A stretch of 64,000 nt of DNA. Origin: Rodentibacter pneumotropicus DSM 21403 (GTDB lineage: Bacteria > Pseudomonadota > Gammaproteobacteria > Enterobacterales > Pasteurellaceae). Shown here piece after piece: positions 1 through 8,320 of this stretch. The position numbers were made by a program, and so were the translations under genes. How positions within the stretch are numbered: position 1 is the stretch's first letter; every line of letters starts with the position of its first letter. The notes under the pieces are model-generated. The model was given only the letters and a program-made list of their open reading frames with translations, was not told the origin of the DNA and made no database searches. The DNA is taken from contig NZ_KB904044.1 of the NCBI RefSeq assembly GCF_000379905.1, positions 1-64,000 of the forward strand, read 5' to 3'.

Positions 1-158
1 TTAGGTGAATCGGTGTGTTGACGTTGATAGTTGGGAATCTCAATCATATTGAGATATTTTTTGACGGTACGACGGCTGAGTCGAAGTTTTTCAGCGATTT
101 TACGCTGAGAAAGCCCCTCTTTATGATAAAGGCGACGTATTTTTAAGATGGTTTCCAT
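1..158 (-). mobile_element. istA: IS21-family transposase IstA, N-terminal fragment cut by the window edge
   Basis: Reading leftward from an ATG at 156-158, the first 52 codons of a transposase are visible and the frame stays open to the window edge. The N-terminus (METILKIRRLYHKEGLSQRK...) has a helix-turn-helix at about residues 13-35 (LSQRKIAEKLRLSRRTVKKYL), the usual start of IS21-type IstA proteins, which bind the element ends and catalyse transposition with the IstB ATPase. The catalytic DDE domain and istB would lie beyond the edge, so I cannot tell whether the element is intact. Confidence 0.75.
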
Positions 159-275
159 GCAAAGCATACCAGGTTATTCCCTGTTTAAATAACAAGGAGT
201 TTATCAAAAGATGCAGTGGATCACTTTTCGATGATCTTACTGCATCAGCCTGGCGCATTTTTGCATGATCATTAA
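159..275. mobile_element. Probable terminal region of the IS21-like element
   Basis: This is the non-coding stretch upstream of istA. It holds an inverted repeat, GATGCAGT at 210-217 against ACTGCATC at 239-246, and a repeated ATGATC word (231-236 and 265-270). IS21 ends carry multiple short repeats that bind IstA, so this is probably the right end of the element, with the tip near 270-275. The exact tip and any target duplication cannot be fixed because the other end is outside the window. From there to about 340 I see no gene. Confidence 0.45.
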
Positions 276-340
276 CACAATGTATGAAGTTTTATCATTC
301 CAATAAGTTGAGAAAGTTCATTAAAAAGTATAAATACTAA

Positions 341-1716
341 ATTGTAGCAATCCCCGTTTCAATATGTCTCCGGCATCGTACAGGGCAAGTATTATGGGAT
401 ATCAACCATAACTTTTGCCAATCTTGGGACAGGAAAAACAATAAACAATGGGGGAAGGAGGCTATTGAGACGAACTTAACAGCACAGCGTAATACCTTTA
501 CCCGTGAACACTATCCGCCTAATCCCTCGTTGGTTGAAAACAGCAAACTCCTGATGGCACAAATCCTGAGCACCTATGAACAGCCGGATGTTGAAGACAT
601 TATGAAGGTCTATTTAAAAAACATTAAACAGACTACCAGATATATTTACACGGAAAATCAATATTTTCGTTTTCCACCGTTAGTGAGGGAATTTATCGCC
701 CATTGGGAGAAAATGAAAAATGGCGGACGGAAGAGCCGATTCATTAGTTTACCGTGACCAATTCCTCGGATAGCGGGATTGGCGTAGGCACTTACACCAC
801 GAATGAAATGTTCAAATTATTGGGTAAGCAAGATATGATGCCGAACGTGGCAAGAGCGATTAAACAACAGAAGTTGGAATTTGAGTTGGCTGTATGCAAG
901 GGCTATGAAGCGGTTTTGTATAATCAAAAAATGATATCACCGACCCCGGAAGGACGCGCGGCAGCGGAGGCGAAATATCAAGCCAATGAACAAGAAATCA
1001 AACGCCTTGAAAAGGACATTGCCGAGCTTAAAGCAAAACAATTACCGGCAACCGCTTATTACAATCTTTATGGTTATTTAGATGTAGGTTATGGGGTACG
1101 TACGGAAAAAGACGGGAAATATGCTTATCTACGCAAAGCGGCGGATTTGGGAAGTCGGGAAGCGCAATATTTTGTATCTGACATACTCGGCGGCATAAAT
1201 GATGAAAAAACATCAGAAATGCGCATAAAATTAATCGATCAGCTACGAGCCTGTGCTTCAGGGCAAGGATTAGGCGATGCTTCTGAAATGTTAGGACTTA
1301 GATTAGAAAGAATATCAACAAGCATTAGAGGCTTTTCATCAGGGGGGGAAAATGGGAGCTCTCTTTCTGCAAATATTTTAGCTAGGGTCTTTAATAACAC
1401 AAGAAGAAAAATACTTAGATAATTTAATCTTAAAGAAGACAATGAATGCTCCCGTCGATATAAATCTATTTGGAAATATTTAGCTTATAAAGACTACCTC
1501 CAACCCAAAGTTCCGGATCTAGATGAGATTGTACCATTACCTCCCTCCCCCTTACCCGAATGGGACGGCAAAATTGCTTTCCAGCGTTGGTTTGAAGGAG
1601 AGGCACCACCCAAACCCAGTGAGGTGCTGATGATGAAACTGGCAAACCAAGCCGGACTTCGGGTGGATAACGGACTGGATTTAGAAACAGGTTTGCCCAA
1701 AAAACCGACAAAATAG
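341..1716 (+). pseudogene. Degenerate Sel1-repeat/DUF6396-type protein gene with several frameshifts
   Basis: Protein-like sequence runs through this whole stretch but in changing frames. One frame is open from 341 to 757 (core TNLTAQRNTFTREHYPP...). The next begins at a GTG overlapping that stop (754) and carries a Sel1-like motif (YAYLRKAADLGSREAQYF, about 1120-1170), then stops at 1420-1422. The same frame resumes to a TAG at 1714-1716 with a well-preserved tail (LPEWDGKIAFQRWFEG...KPSEVLMM). Between 1305 and 1440 the expected Sel1 peptides appear in alternating frames: EYQQALEAFHQG before a 7-G run at 1342-1348, then SSLSANIL, then EEKYLDN, then LKEDNE. I read this as one gene broken by at least three or four small indels and lacking a normal start. 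Related intact proteins are usually secreted or lipoproteins of unknown function. The IS element lies just upstream. Sequencing error at homopolymers could explain some but probably not all of the shifts. Confidence 0.65.
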
Positions 1717-1726
1717 TCAAAAAAAC

Positions 1727-1781
1727 GACCGCACTTTTTTCGTTCAGCAATCTGCTCTAGCCTCAAGTGCGGTCATTTTTC
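1727..1781. terminator. Inverted uptake-signal pair, probable terminator after dppF
   Basis: GACCGCACTT (1727-1736) and AAGTGCGGTC (1765-1774) form a 10-bp dyad with T-rich sequence on both outer sides. It lies between the decayed gene ending at 1716 and the convergent end of dppF at 1793, so it could stop transcription from either side. The loop of 28 bases is long for an efficient intrinsic terminator. Confidence 0.5.
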
Positions 1782-1792
1782 TTCGTATTTTA

Positions 1793-2776
1793 CTACTCAA
1801 TGTGGAAACAGGAAATCTGCTTTCCGCCATCATATTGTTCAAGGGAAGGCTTTTCTTCACGGCATTTTTCTGTGGCCTTCCAACAACGGGGACTAAAGGC
1901 ACAGCCTTTTGGCGGATTAATTGGGCTTGGCAATTCGCCGCCAAGTTTAATGCGCTCTCTTCGCAAATTAGCAGAAAGACGAGGCGTAGCAGAAAGTAAA
2001 GCCTGTGTGTAAGGATGTTGCGGATTAGAAAAAATCTGCTTTGTTGTGCCTTTTTCCACACAACGTCCAAGATACATCACCATCACCTCATCGGCAATAT
2101 GTTCCACCACAGAAAGATCGTGGGAAATAAACACATAAGAAAGCCCTAATTCATCCTGTAAATCCATCATAAGATTAAGCACTTGCGCCCGTACAGAAAC
2201 GTCTAACGCAGATACCGGCTCATCTGCCACCACAACATCCGGTTCTAACATTAAGCCACGCGCAATCGCGATACGCTGGCGTTGTCCTCCGGAAAACATA
2301 TGAGGATAGCGATCATAAAATTCCGGACGTAAGCCCACTTTTTCCATGATAGACAGGACTTTTACCTTCCGCTCTTGAGCAGAAAGTTTTGTATTGATGA
2401 TTAACGGCTCTTCCAAAATTGAACCGATTTTCTTACGAGGATTCAATGAGGCATAAGGATTTTGGAAAACAATTTGAATTTTTTTACGGCGTAAGGTTTT
2501 GATTTCCGAATTATTCTCTAAAAAATTCTGTCCGTTGTAATACAATTCGCCCTCTGTAGGCTGTTCAATCATTGTAAGTAAACGCCCCAACGTGGATTTA
2601 CCACAACCGGACTCCCCCACTACAGCAAGGGTTTTCCCTCGCTCTAATTGAAAAGAAACCCCGTCTAAAGCCTTTACCTGCTGAGTTTTTGCAAATAAGC
2701 CTTTTTTAACTGGATAATATTTTTTTAACCCGATTGCACTCAGTAAAGGAGCATTGTCTTTGATATGATTTGTCAT
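1793..2776 (-). CDS. dppF: Dipeptide ABC transporter ATP-binding protein DppF
   Basis: A 327-residue cytoplasmic ATPase that would power peptide import together with DppD on the DppBC channel. Visible motifs are Walker [10 protein letters not shown] (about 54-62), ABC signature FSGGQ (161-165), Walker B VVVADEP (181-187) and a C-terminal Cys-containing oligopeptide-transporter tail (CAFSPRCW...KCREEKP, from about 290). Its ATG overlaps the dppD stop by 4 bases (2773-2776), indicating translational coupling as the last gene of the operon. Length and motif order are normal for DppF/OppF. Substrate specificity depends on the binding protein, which is not encoded here. Confidence 0.9.
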   Translation of the reverse strand: MTNHIKDNAPLLSAIGLKKYYPVKKGLFAKTQQVKALDGVSFQLERGKTLAVVGESGCGKSTLGRLLTMIEQPTEGELYYNGQNFLENNSEIKTLRRKKIQIVFQNPYASLNPRKKIGSILEEPLIINTKLSAQERKVKVLSIMEKVGLRPEFYDRYPHMFSGGQRQRIAIARGLMLEPDVVVADEPVSALDVSVRAQVLNLMMDLQDELGLSYVFISHDLSVVEHIADEVMVMYLGRCVEKGTTKQIFSNPQHPYTQALLSATPRLSANLRRERIKLGGELPSPINPPKGCAFSPRCWKATEKCREEKPSLEQYDGGKQISCFHIE

Positions 2777-3774
2777 TGATTCTTTTCCTTTACGCCAATA
2801 ACCGGCTCACCATTGGAATTCAGTGGCGTATGGCATTTCACTTTACGATTATCGATCTGATGCAATTCAGGTTCAACTTGGCGACAATATTCCTCTGCAT
2901 AAGGACAACGAGGATTCAATAAACATCCGCTTGGTCGGTCATAACGCCCCGGAACGACACCCGATAACGACTGCAAGCGTGATTTTCCTTCTGCAAATTC
3001 AGGTAAAGATCGCAATAATGCTTGCGTATAAGGATGTTTAGGTTCACGGAAAATATCCTCAGCACGCCCTTCTTCAACCACTTGACCGGCATACATCACC
3101 ACAATTCGATGAGCAGCTTCGGCAACGAGTGCAAGATCGTGGGTAATTAAAATTAACGACATACATTCTTTTTTCTGTAAATCAAGTAATAAATCCACAA
3201 TTTGCGCTTGAATCGTGACATCTAATGCAGTGGTCGGCTCATCGGCAATCAATAGTTTTGGCTTACACGCAATCGCCATGGCAATCATCACACGTTGGCT
3301 CATCCCACCGGAAAGTTGGTGGGAATAAACATCAATACGTGATTCCGGATCAGGAATACCCACCAAACGTAATAATTCCAAAGTGCGTTCACGACGTGAT
3401 TGTTTTGATCCTCCTTCGTGGACTTTTAGTGCTTCCATAATTTGGAAACCTACCGTATAGGCTGGATTTAGACTGGTCATCGGATCTTGGAAAATCATTG
3501 TCACATCCGCTCCAATCAAGGATCGTTTGTCTTTGTCACTCAGTGTTAATAAATCTTTATCTTCAAATACTAAAGAATCAGCAGAAACCCGTCCCTGATA
3601 ATCAATTAATCCCATAATCGCAAGGGAACTCACTGATTTACCTGAACCGGATTCACCGACAATACCTAGCACTTCACCTTGCTCCACTTGGTAACTCACC
3701 CGATCTACGGCTTTAAAGGCGTTTTTTTTCTCACCGAAATGAACAGAAAGTTCTTTTACTTCTAATAATGCCAT
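2773..3774 (-). CDS. dppD: Dipeptide ABC transporter ATP-binding protein DppD
   Basis: A 333-residue ATPase subunit paired with DppF. It has Walker A GESGSGKS (40-47), signature LSGGM (154-158), Walker B LLIADEP (174-180) and the C-terminal tail with spaced cysteines ([14 protein letters not shown]) typical of the DppD/OppD group. It starts at an ATG 9 bases after the dppC stop and overlaps dppF by 4 bases. This ABC family has two different ATPases per transporter, and the neighbouring permeases fit that. Confidence 0.9.
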   Translation of the reverse strand: MALLEVKELSVHFGEKKNAFKAVDRVSYQVEQGEVLGIVGESGSGKSVSSLAIMGLIDYQGRVSADSLVFEDKDLLTLSDKDKRSLIGADVTMIFQDPMTSLNPAYTVGFQIMEALKVHEGGSKQSRRERTLELLRLVGIPDPESRIDVYSHQLSGGMSQRVMIAMAIACKPKLLIADEPTTALDVTIQAQIVDLLLDLQKKECMSLILITHDLALVAEAAHRIVVMYAGQVVEEGRAEDIFREPKHPYTQALLRSLPEFAEGKSRLQSLSGVVPGRYDRPSGCLLNPRCPYAEEYCRQVEPELHQIDNRKVKCHTPLNSNGEPVIGVKEKNQ

Positions 3775-3783
3775 TCTGCCCCC

Positions 3784-4671
3784 CTATTGTTTCAGTTTTG
3801 GATCGAGGGCATCACGTAAACCGTCACCCATTAAATTAAACGCCAGTACCAAGGATAAAATCACTAAACCCGGAATAGTGACCAACCAATTAGCCGCCTG
3901 CATAAAACTACGTGCTTCGGAAAGCATAGTGCCTAATTCCGGTGTCGGCGGTTTAGCACCAATACCAAGGAAACCAAGGGTAGCAAGCTCTAAAATCGCA
4001 TTAGAAATTCCCATGGTCATTTGCACAATAAGGGGGGCTAAACAGTTAGGCAAAATAACGATAAACATCAGACGTAACACACCCGCTCCTGCCACCTTAG
4101 ATGAAGTCACATAATCTCGATTTTTTTCATTCAGCACAGCGGCACGGGTTAAACGGACATAACTTGGAATAGACACCACTGCAATAGCCAGCGTAGCGTT
4201 CACCAAAGAAGGCTCTAAGATCGAGACGACAACAATGATCAGCAATAAGTTTGGAATGGCGAGCATAATATCAATTAAACGCACAATAAGCGTATCTAAT
4301 GCGCCACCATAATACCCTGCAACCAAGCCCAAGCTCGTGCCTAATAAACAAGAAATGAGCACAATGCCAAATCCGGCAAAAACTGAAATTCTGGTGCCAT
4401 AAATAATACGTGAGAGAATATCGCGACCGATATCATCAGTACCGAGTAAATAAGTCACATTGCCACCTTCATACCAAGCCGGAGGTAATAATAGTGCGGT
4501 GCGATTTTGTTCAGCCGGATCAAAAGGGGCAATATAGGGGGCAAATAGGCTGATTAATACCACCATTAAAATAAAAATTAACCCGATAAGCGCCCCTCGA
4601 TTTTGATTAAAATAAAACCAAAATTCTTGTAGGGGTGTTCTAGGCGCTAGCATTGACGTCGTGTCTGTCAT
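3784..4671 (-). CDS. dppC: Dipeptide ABC transporter permease DppC
   Basis: An inner-membrane permease of 295 residues with about six hydrophobic segments and the binding-protein-dependent transport signature in the C-terminal half (AGAGVLRLMFIVILPN). I place the start at the ATG at 4671 (MTDTTSML...) because GGGAGA sits about 5 bases upstream. A GTG start four codons earlier is possible but would lie on that ribosome binding site. The N-terminus carries the DppC-type lead-in (LQEFWFYFNQNRGALIG) before the first membrane span. It is the second gene of the dppBCDF operon. Confidence 0.9.
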   Translation of the reverse strand: MTDTTSMLAPRTPLQEFWFYFNQNRGALIGLIFILMVVLISLFAPYIAPFDPAEQNRTALLLPPAWYEGGNVTYLLGTDDIGRDILSRIIYGTRISVFAGFGIVLISCLLGTSLGLVAGYYGGALDTLIVRLIDIMLAIPNLLLIIVVVSILEPSLVNATLAIAVVSIPSYVRLTRAAVLNEKNRDYVTSSKVAGAGVLRLMFIVILPNCLAPLIVQMTMGISNAILELATLGFLGIGAKPPTPELGTMLSEARSFMQAANWLVTIPGLVILSLVLAFNLMGDGLRDALDPKLKQ

Positions 4672-4685
4672 TTTTTCTCCCACAA

Positions 4686-5687
4686 TTAATGACGAATACG
4701 CGGATTCACCACGCCGTAAAGTAAATCAATGGTTAAATTCACCACAATAATAATCGTAGCAATAATTAAAACGGAGCCCTGTAGTACGGGATAATCCCGA
4801 GCATGAATAGCATCGATAATCCATTTGCCAATACCCGGCCACGAGAAAATCGTTTCCGTCAATACCGCACCGGAAAGCAATTGACCGACAATTAATCCCA
4901 CCACAGTCACCACCGGAATCAACGCATTACGCAAAGCATGTATAATCACAATGCGTGTATAACTTAGCCCTTTCGCTTTAGCCGTACGAATATAATCTTC
5001 GCCTAACACTTCCAACATAGCAGAACGGGTCATCCGAGTAATAATCGCAAGGGGGATTGTGCCTAATACAATCGCCGGCAAAATCAAGGATTTCACCGCA
5101 TTTTCAAAGGTACCCGGTACACCGGAAAGCCAAGTATCAATCAGCATAAAACCTGTTGGTGTATCGATCCAAAAATCGTTCTCTAAACGTCCCCCTTGCG
5201 GTAAGCCAAGGGAAGGAGACACATATAAAATAAGGATTAAGCCCCACCAAAAAATCGGCATTGAATAACCGGTCAATGAAATGGTGGTCACTGTATGAGA
5301 AATCCAGCTGTCTTTTTTTACCGCAGCGATTGTACCGAGAATCACGCCACCGAGTAACGACCAAAACAGTGCAAAAAAAGCCAACTCAGCCGTGGCGGGG
5401 AAAAGAGTAAAGAACTCTGTAAGAACAGGCTGTTGTGTACGAAATGAAGCACCAAAATCCCCTTGGATCACATTGCCGATATAGTCGAGATATTGCTGAT
5501 ATAAGGGAAGATCTAAACCCAACTGATGCATCATTTGCTGATGAACCTCAGGCGTTAGCCCACGTTCGCCCATCATAATTTCGACCGGATCACCCGGAAT
5601 AAAATGCACGAGGGCAAAGGTAACAAAAGTAATGGCGATAAAGGTTGGAATCACCATTAAAATTCGTTTGAAGATAAATTTAAACAT
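4686..5687 (-). CDS. dppB: Dipeptide ABC transporter permease DppB
   Basis: A 333-residue inner-membrane permease and the first gene of dppBCDF. The N-terminal span and the conserved lead-in (FVTFALVHFIPGDPVEIMMGERG) are characteristic of DppB/OppB. The transport signature region (ARAIVIIHALRNALIP type, here TRIVIIHALRNALIPV) lies near residue 245. No dppA-like binding protein is adjacent. In Haemophilus the partner binding protein is encoded elsewhere, and the same arrangement is likely here. Confidence 0.9.
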   Translation of the reverse strand: MFKFIFKRILMVIPTFIAITFVTFALVHFIPGDPVEIMMGERGLTPEVHQQMMHQLGLDLPLYQQYLDYIGNVIQGDFGASFRTQQPVLTEFFTLFPATAELAFFALFWSLLGGVILGTIAAVKKDSWISHTVTTISLTGYSMPIFWWGLILILYVSPSLGLPQGGRLENDFWIDTPTGFMLIDTWLSGVPGTFENAVKSLILPAIVLGTIPLAIITRMTRSAMLEVLGEDYIRTAKAKGLSYTRIVIIHALRNALIPVVTVVGLIVGQLLSGAVLTETIFSWPGIGKWIIDAIHARDYPVLQGSVLIIATIIIVVNLTIDLLYGVVNPRIRH

Positions 5688-5710
5688 TCAATCACTCTGT
5701 ACTAGAAAGG

Positions 5711-5739
5711 AAAAGTGCGGTCATTTTCACCGCACTTTT
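5711..5739 (-). terminator. Inverted uptake-signal terminator after uvrD
   Basis: AAAAGTGCGGT (5711-5721) and ACCGCACTTTT (5729-5739) form an 11-bp stem with a 7-base loop. It lies between the uvrD stop and the dppB start, both on the minus strand, so it probably ends the uvrD transcript. The rest of the 194-bp gap is AT-rich with one more single uptake signal. Confidence 0.7.
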
Positions 5740-5881
5740 AAAATAAGCCTTTAGCCCCAAAATAAAACACTTTTGGATTCTACCGCACTTTTTTCAATTT
5801 TTCCAAATCACCAATTGTTATTAGTCATTCTTTTCCAGAATATGCAAATTTTCATTGTTGAATCTAATGTGGGAATAAAAT

Positions 5882-8062
5882 CTACCGCACTTTCTCCAAT
5901 TTTGCCAAATGGGCAATCAACCACTTGATACCTTGAGCTTGGAACGCAATTTGTAATCTTGTGTTATTATCGCTCCCCTCGACATTAATCACCGTGCCGA
6001 AACCAAATTTTTCATGTTTGACTTTTTGTCCCATTTTCCATTCGTTTTCACTTTCTGTGGACTGTGCCAACGATCCGACTTTAGCTAAATTCATCGCTCG
6101 TGTAACCGTTCCCCGCAAACGAACTTCTTGGATACACTCTTGTGGTAACTCTGCGATAAAACGGGAGAGCAAATGTCGCTCTTCTTTTGCATACAAACGG
6201 CGGCTTTCCGCATAGGAAATAGTGAGTTTTTGCTTCGCTCTCGTGATGCCTACATAAGCCAAACGGCGTTCTTCTTCTAAGCGTCCCGGCTCTTCAAAAG
6301 AACGGAAACTTGGAAATAATCCTTCTTCCACTCCTACCATAAATACCCGTGGAAATTCTAACCCTTTGGCTGAATGTAGTGTCATCATTTCCACACAAGA
6401 TTGGTGTGGCGATGCCTGTTCCTCACCAGCTTCAAGGGAGGCATGGGTTAAAAAGGCAGTAAGCTCCGTCATCTCATCGGCATCATCCGGTTTCACAAAC
6501 TCACGAGTAGCGGTAACCAACTCCTCCAAGTTTTCTATCCGTACTTCTCCCTTTTCACCTTTTTCCTGCTTATACATATCATACAAGCCGGAATGTTTAA
6601 TCACAAAATCCGTTTGGGCAAAAAGCGGCATTTTAAAAGTATCTTGTTGCAACGAATTAATTAACTCTTGAAAGCGCAGTAATGCGGTGGACGCTCGTCC
6701 CGTAAGCATATTTTCGTGTATAGCAATCTGTATCGCTTGCCATAAGGTAATTTGTCGTTCGCGGGTTAGATTTCTCAAGATATTTAAGGTGCGATCACCA
6801 ATACCGCGCGATGGCGTATTAATAACGCGTTCAAAAGCCGCATCATCTTGGCGGTTATTGATCAATCGTAAATAAGCTAAAGCATCTTTAATTTCTTGGC
6901 GTTCAAAGAATCGCATTCCACCATAAATACGGTAAGGAATTTGACAACGGATTAAGGCTTCTTCAATTACACGGGATTGGCTGTTGCTACGATAAAGCAC
7001 CGCACAATCATCCAATTTCCCTCCATTTTCAACCCAGTCTTGAATTTGGGATGCCACAAATTTAGCTTCATCAAGCTCATTGAACGCTGCGTAAATACCA
7101 ACAGGCTCTCCCTTTTCCCCTTCTGTCCATAAATTCTTACCGAGACGATCCGCATTATTGGCAATTAATTCATTCGCACTATTTAGAATATTGGCGGTAG
7201 AGCGATAATTTTGCTCAAGGCGTATGGTTTCGCCTTTGAAATCTTTGAGGAATTTTTGGATATTTTCAATCTGAGCACCACGCCAGCCATAGATAGACTG
7301 GTCATCATCACCCACAATCATCACCTTGCCTGTTTGCCCTGCAAAAATTTTAAGCCATTGATATTGAATTTTATTGGTATCTTGAAATTCATCCACCAAA
7401 ATATGCTGAAAACGTTGCTGATAACGCTGCAAAATCACAGGCTTTTTAGCAAATAATTCATAAGCACGAATTAATAATTCAGCAAAATCAACCAAACCTG
7501 CACGGTCACAAGTATCTTGATAAATCTGATAAATTTTAATCCATTCACGCTCTTGGCGATCATTAAAATCCTCGATCTCTTGTGGTCGTAAGCCTTCATC
7601 TTTTTTATTATTGATGTACCAACAAGCCTGTTTAGGCGGAAAGGCTTTTTCATCAAAATTATGTAATTTCAACAAACGTTTAACTAAACGAAGTTGATCT
7701 TCTGAATCTAAAATTTGAAAATCTTGCGGCAATCCAACATCTAAATGGTGCGCACGCAATAAACGATGAGCAATACTATGAAAGGTGCCAATCCACATAC
7801 CAAATAAATTTGAGTTGGAATATTGACTCAGCGTGGTTTGAATACGGTGACGCATTTCCGCTGCGGCTTTATTGGTGAAAGTCACCGCCATAATGCTACC
7901 TTCAGAAATATTCTCCACTGCCACCAACCAGGCAATACGATGGGTCAATACACGGGTTTTACCACTGCCCGCTCCTGCCAAGACTAAATAATTACCAAGT
8001 GGTGCCGTCACCGCCTCACGTTGTTTATCATTCAAACCATCAAGTAATTCAGAAATATCCAT
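5882..8062 (-). CDS. uvrD: DNA helicase II UvrD
   Basis: A 726-residue superfamily 1A helicase that unwinds DNA 3' to 5' in nucleotide excision repair and methyl-directed mismatch repair. Motif I GAGSGKT is at about 30-36, followed by motif Ia (AVTFTNKAAAEM), motif II (VDEFQDTN), motif III (GDDDQSIYGWRGA), motif IV (EQNYRST) and motifs V and VI near the C-terminus (MTLHSAKGLEFPRVF, EERRLAYVGITRAK). The C-terminal 70 residues include the UvrD-type region ending KWLIAHLAKLEKV. A LexA box lies just upstream, consistent with SOS control. Confidence 0.96.
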   Translation of the reverse strand: MDISELLDGLNDKQREAVTAPLGNYLVLAGAGSGKTRVLTHRIAWLVAVENISEGSIMAVTFTNKAAAEMRHRIQTTLSQYSNSNLFGMWIGTFHSIAHRLLRAHHLDVGLPQDFQILDSEDQLRLVKRLLKLHNFDEKAFPPKQACWYINNKKDEGLRPQEIEDFNDRQEREWIKIYQIYQDTCDRAGLVDFAELLIRAYELFAKKPVILQRYQQRFQHILVDEFQDTNKIQYQWLKIFAGQTGKVMIVGDDDQSIYGWRGAQIENIQKFLKDFKGETIRLEQNYRSTANILNSANELIANNADRLGKNLWTEGEKGEPVGIYAAFNELDEAKFVASQIQDWVENGGKLDDCAVLYRSNSQSRVIEEALIRCQIPYRIYGGMRFFERQEIKDALAYLRLINNRQDDAAFERVINTPSRGIGDRTLNILRNLTRERQITLWQAIQIAIHENMLTGRASTALLRFQELINSLQQDTFKMPLFAQTDFVIKHSGLYDMYKQEKGEKGEVRIENLEELVTATREFVKPDDADEMTELTAFLTHASLEAGEEQASPHQSCVEMMTLHSAKGLEFPRVFMVGVEEGLFPSFRSFEEPGRLEEERRLAYVGITRAKQKLTISYAESRRLYAKEERHLLSRFIAELPQECIQEVRLRGTVTRAMNLAKVGSLAQSTESENEWKMGQKVKHEKFGFGTVINVEGSDNNTRLQIAFQAQGIKWLIAHLAKLEKVR

Positions 8063-8075
8063 AACATTATTTCAT

Positions 8076-8091
8076 CTGTTTAAATTTACAG
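8076..8091 (-). promoter_or_regulatory. LexA (SOS) box upstream of uvrD
   Basis: CTGTTTAAATTTACAG matches the LexA consensus CTGT-N8-ACAG exactly and is centred about 20 bases before the uvrD start. The position suits repression of uvrD, which is an SOS gene in E. coli. Confidence 0.8.
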
Positions 8092-8185
8092 TCATTATAG
8101 ACATTATTTTTCAATACCACAACGACACGAACAATAAACAGATCAGACTTTACAAAAATAGAGCAACAGCTTATAGTTTTGGCTC

Positions 8186-8262
8186 AGTTAGTCGGGGTGC
8201 GAAAATCGCTGAGAGATACCCGTGAACCTGAAGCAGTTAGCACTGACGTAGGAAACTAATCT
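8186..8262 (+). promoter_or_regulatory. TPP (thiamine pyrophosphate) riboswitch
   Basis: The conserved THI-box elements appear in order: TCGGGGTGCG (8192-8201), CGCTGAGA followed by ATACCC (8207-8221), GAACCTGA (8224-8231), and ACTGACGTAGGAAA (8242-8255). The closing helix is the TTAGT/ACTAA pair. TPP riboswitches turn genes off when thiamine pyrophosphate is plentiful, so the following gene should be expressed under thiamine limitation. The next gene on this strand begins about 60 bases downstream. Confidence 0.88.
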
Positions 8263-8281
8263 CCTCTTGCTCAAGGGCTGA

Positions 8282-8313
8282 CTTACTTTTTTCTTTGATT
8301 AATAATAAGTAAG
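8282..8313 (+). promoter_or_regulatory. Hairpin covering the ribosome binding site of the riboswitch-controlled gene
   Basis: CTTACTT (8282-8288) can pair with AAGTAAG (8307-8313). The second arm includes the start of the AAGGA ribosome binding site for the ATG at 8321. This could be the expression platform through which the upstream TPP aptamer blocks translation. The stem is short and AT-rich, so this is a suggestion. Confidence 0.4.
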
Positions 8314-8320
8314 GATGATG

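Noticed and set aside
1028-1442. Minus-strand open frames opposite the Sel1-type pseudogene
   Set aside because: They have no ribosome sites or recognisable domains and mirror the coding bias of the plus strand.
1727-1781. Inverted ACCGCACTT/AAGTGCGGT pair as transposon ends
   Set aside because: The same core is spread over the whole window as the DNA uptake signal, singly and in pairs, with no target duplications.
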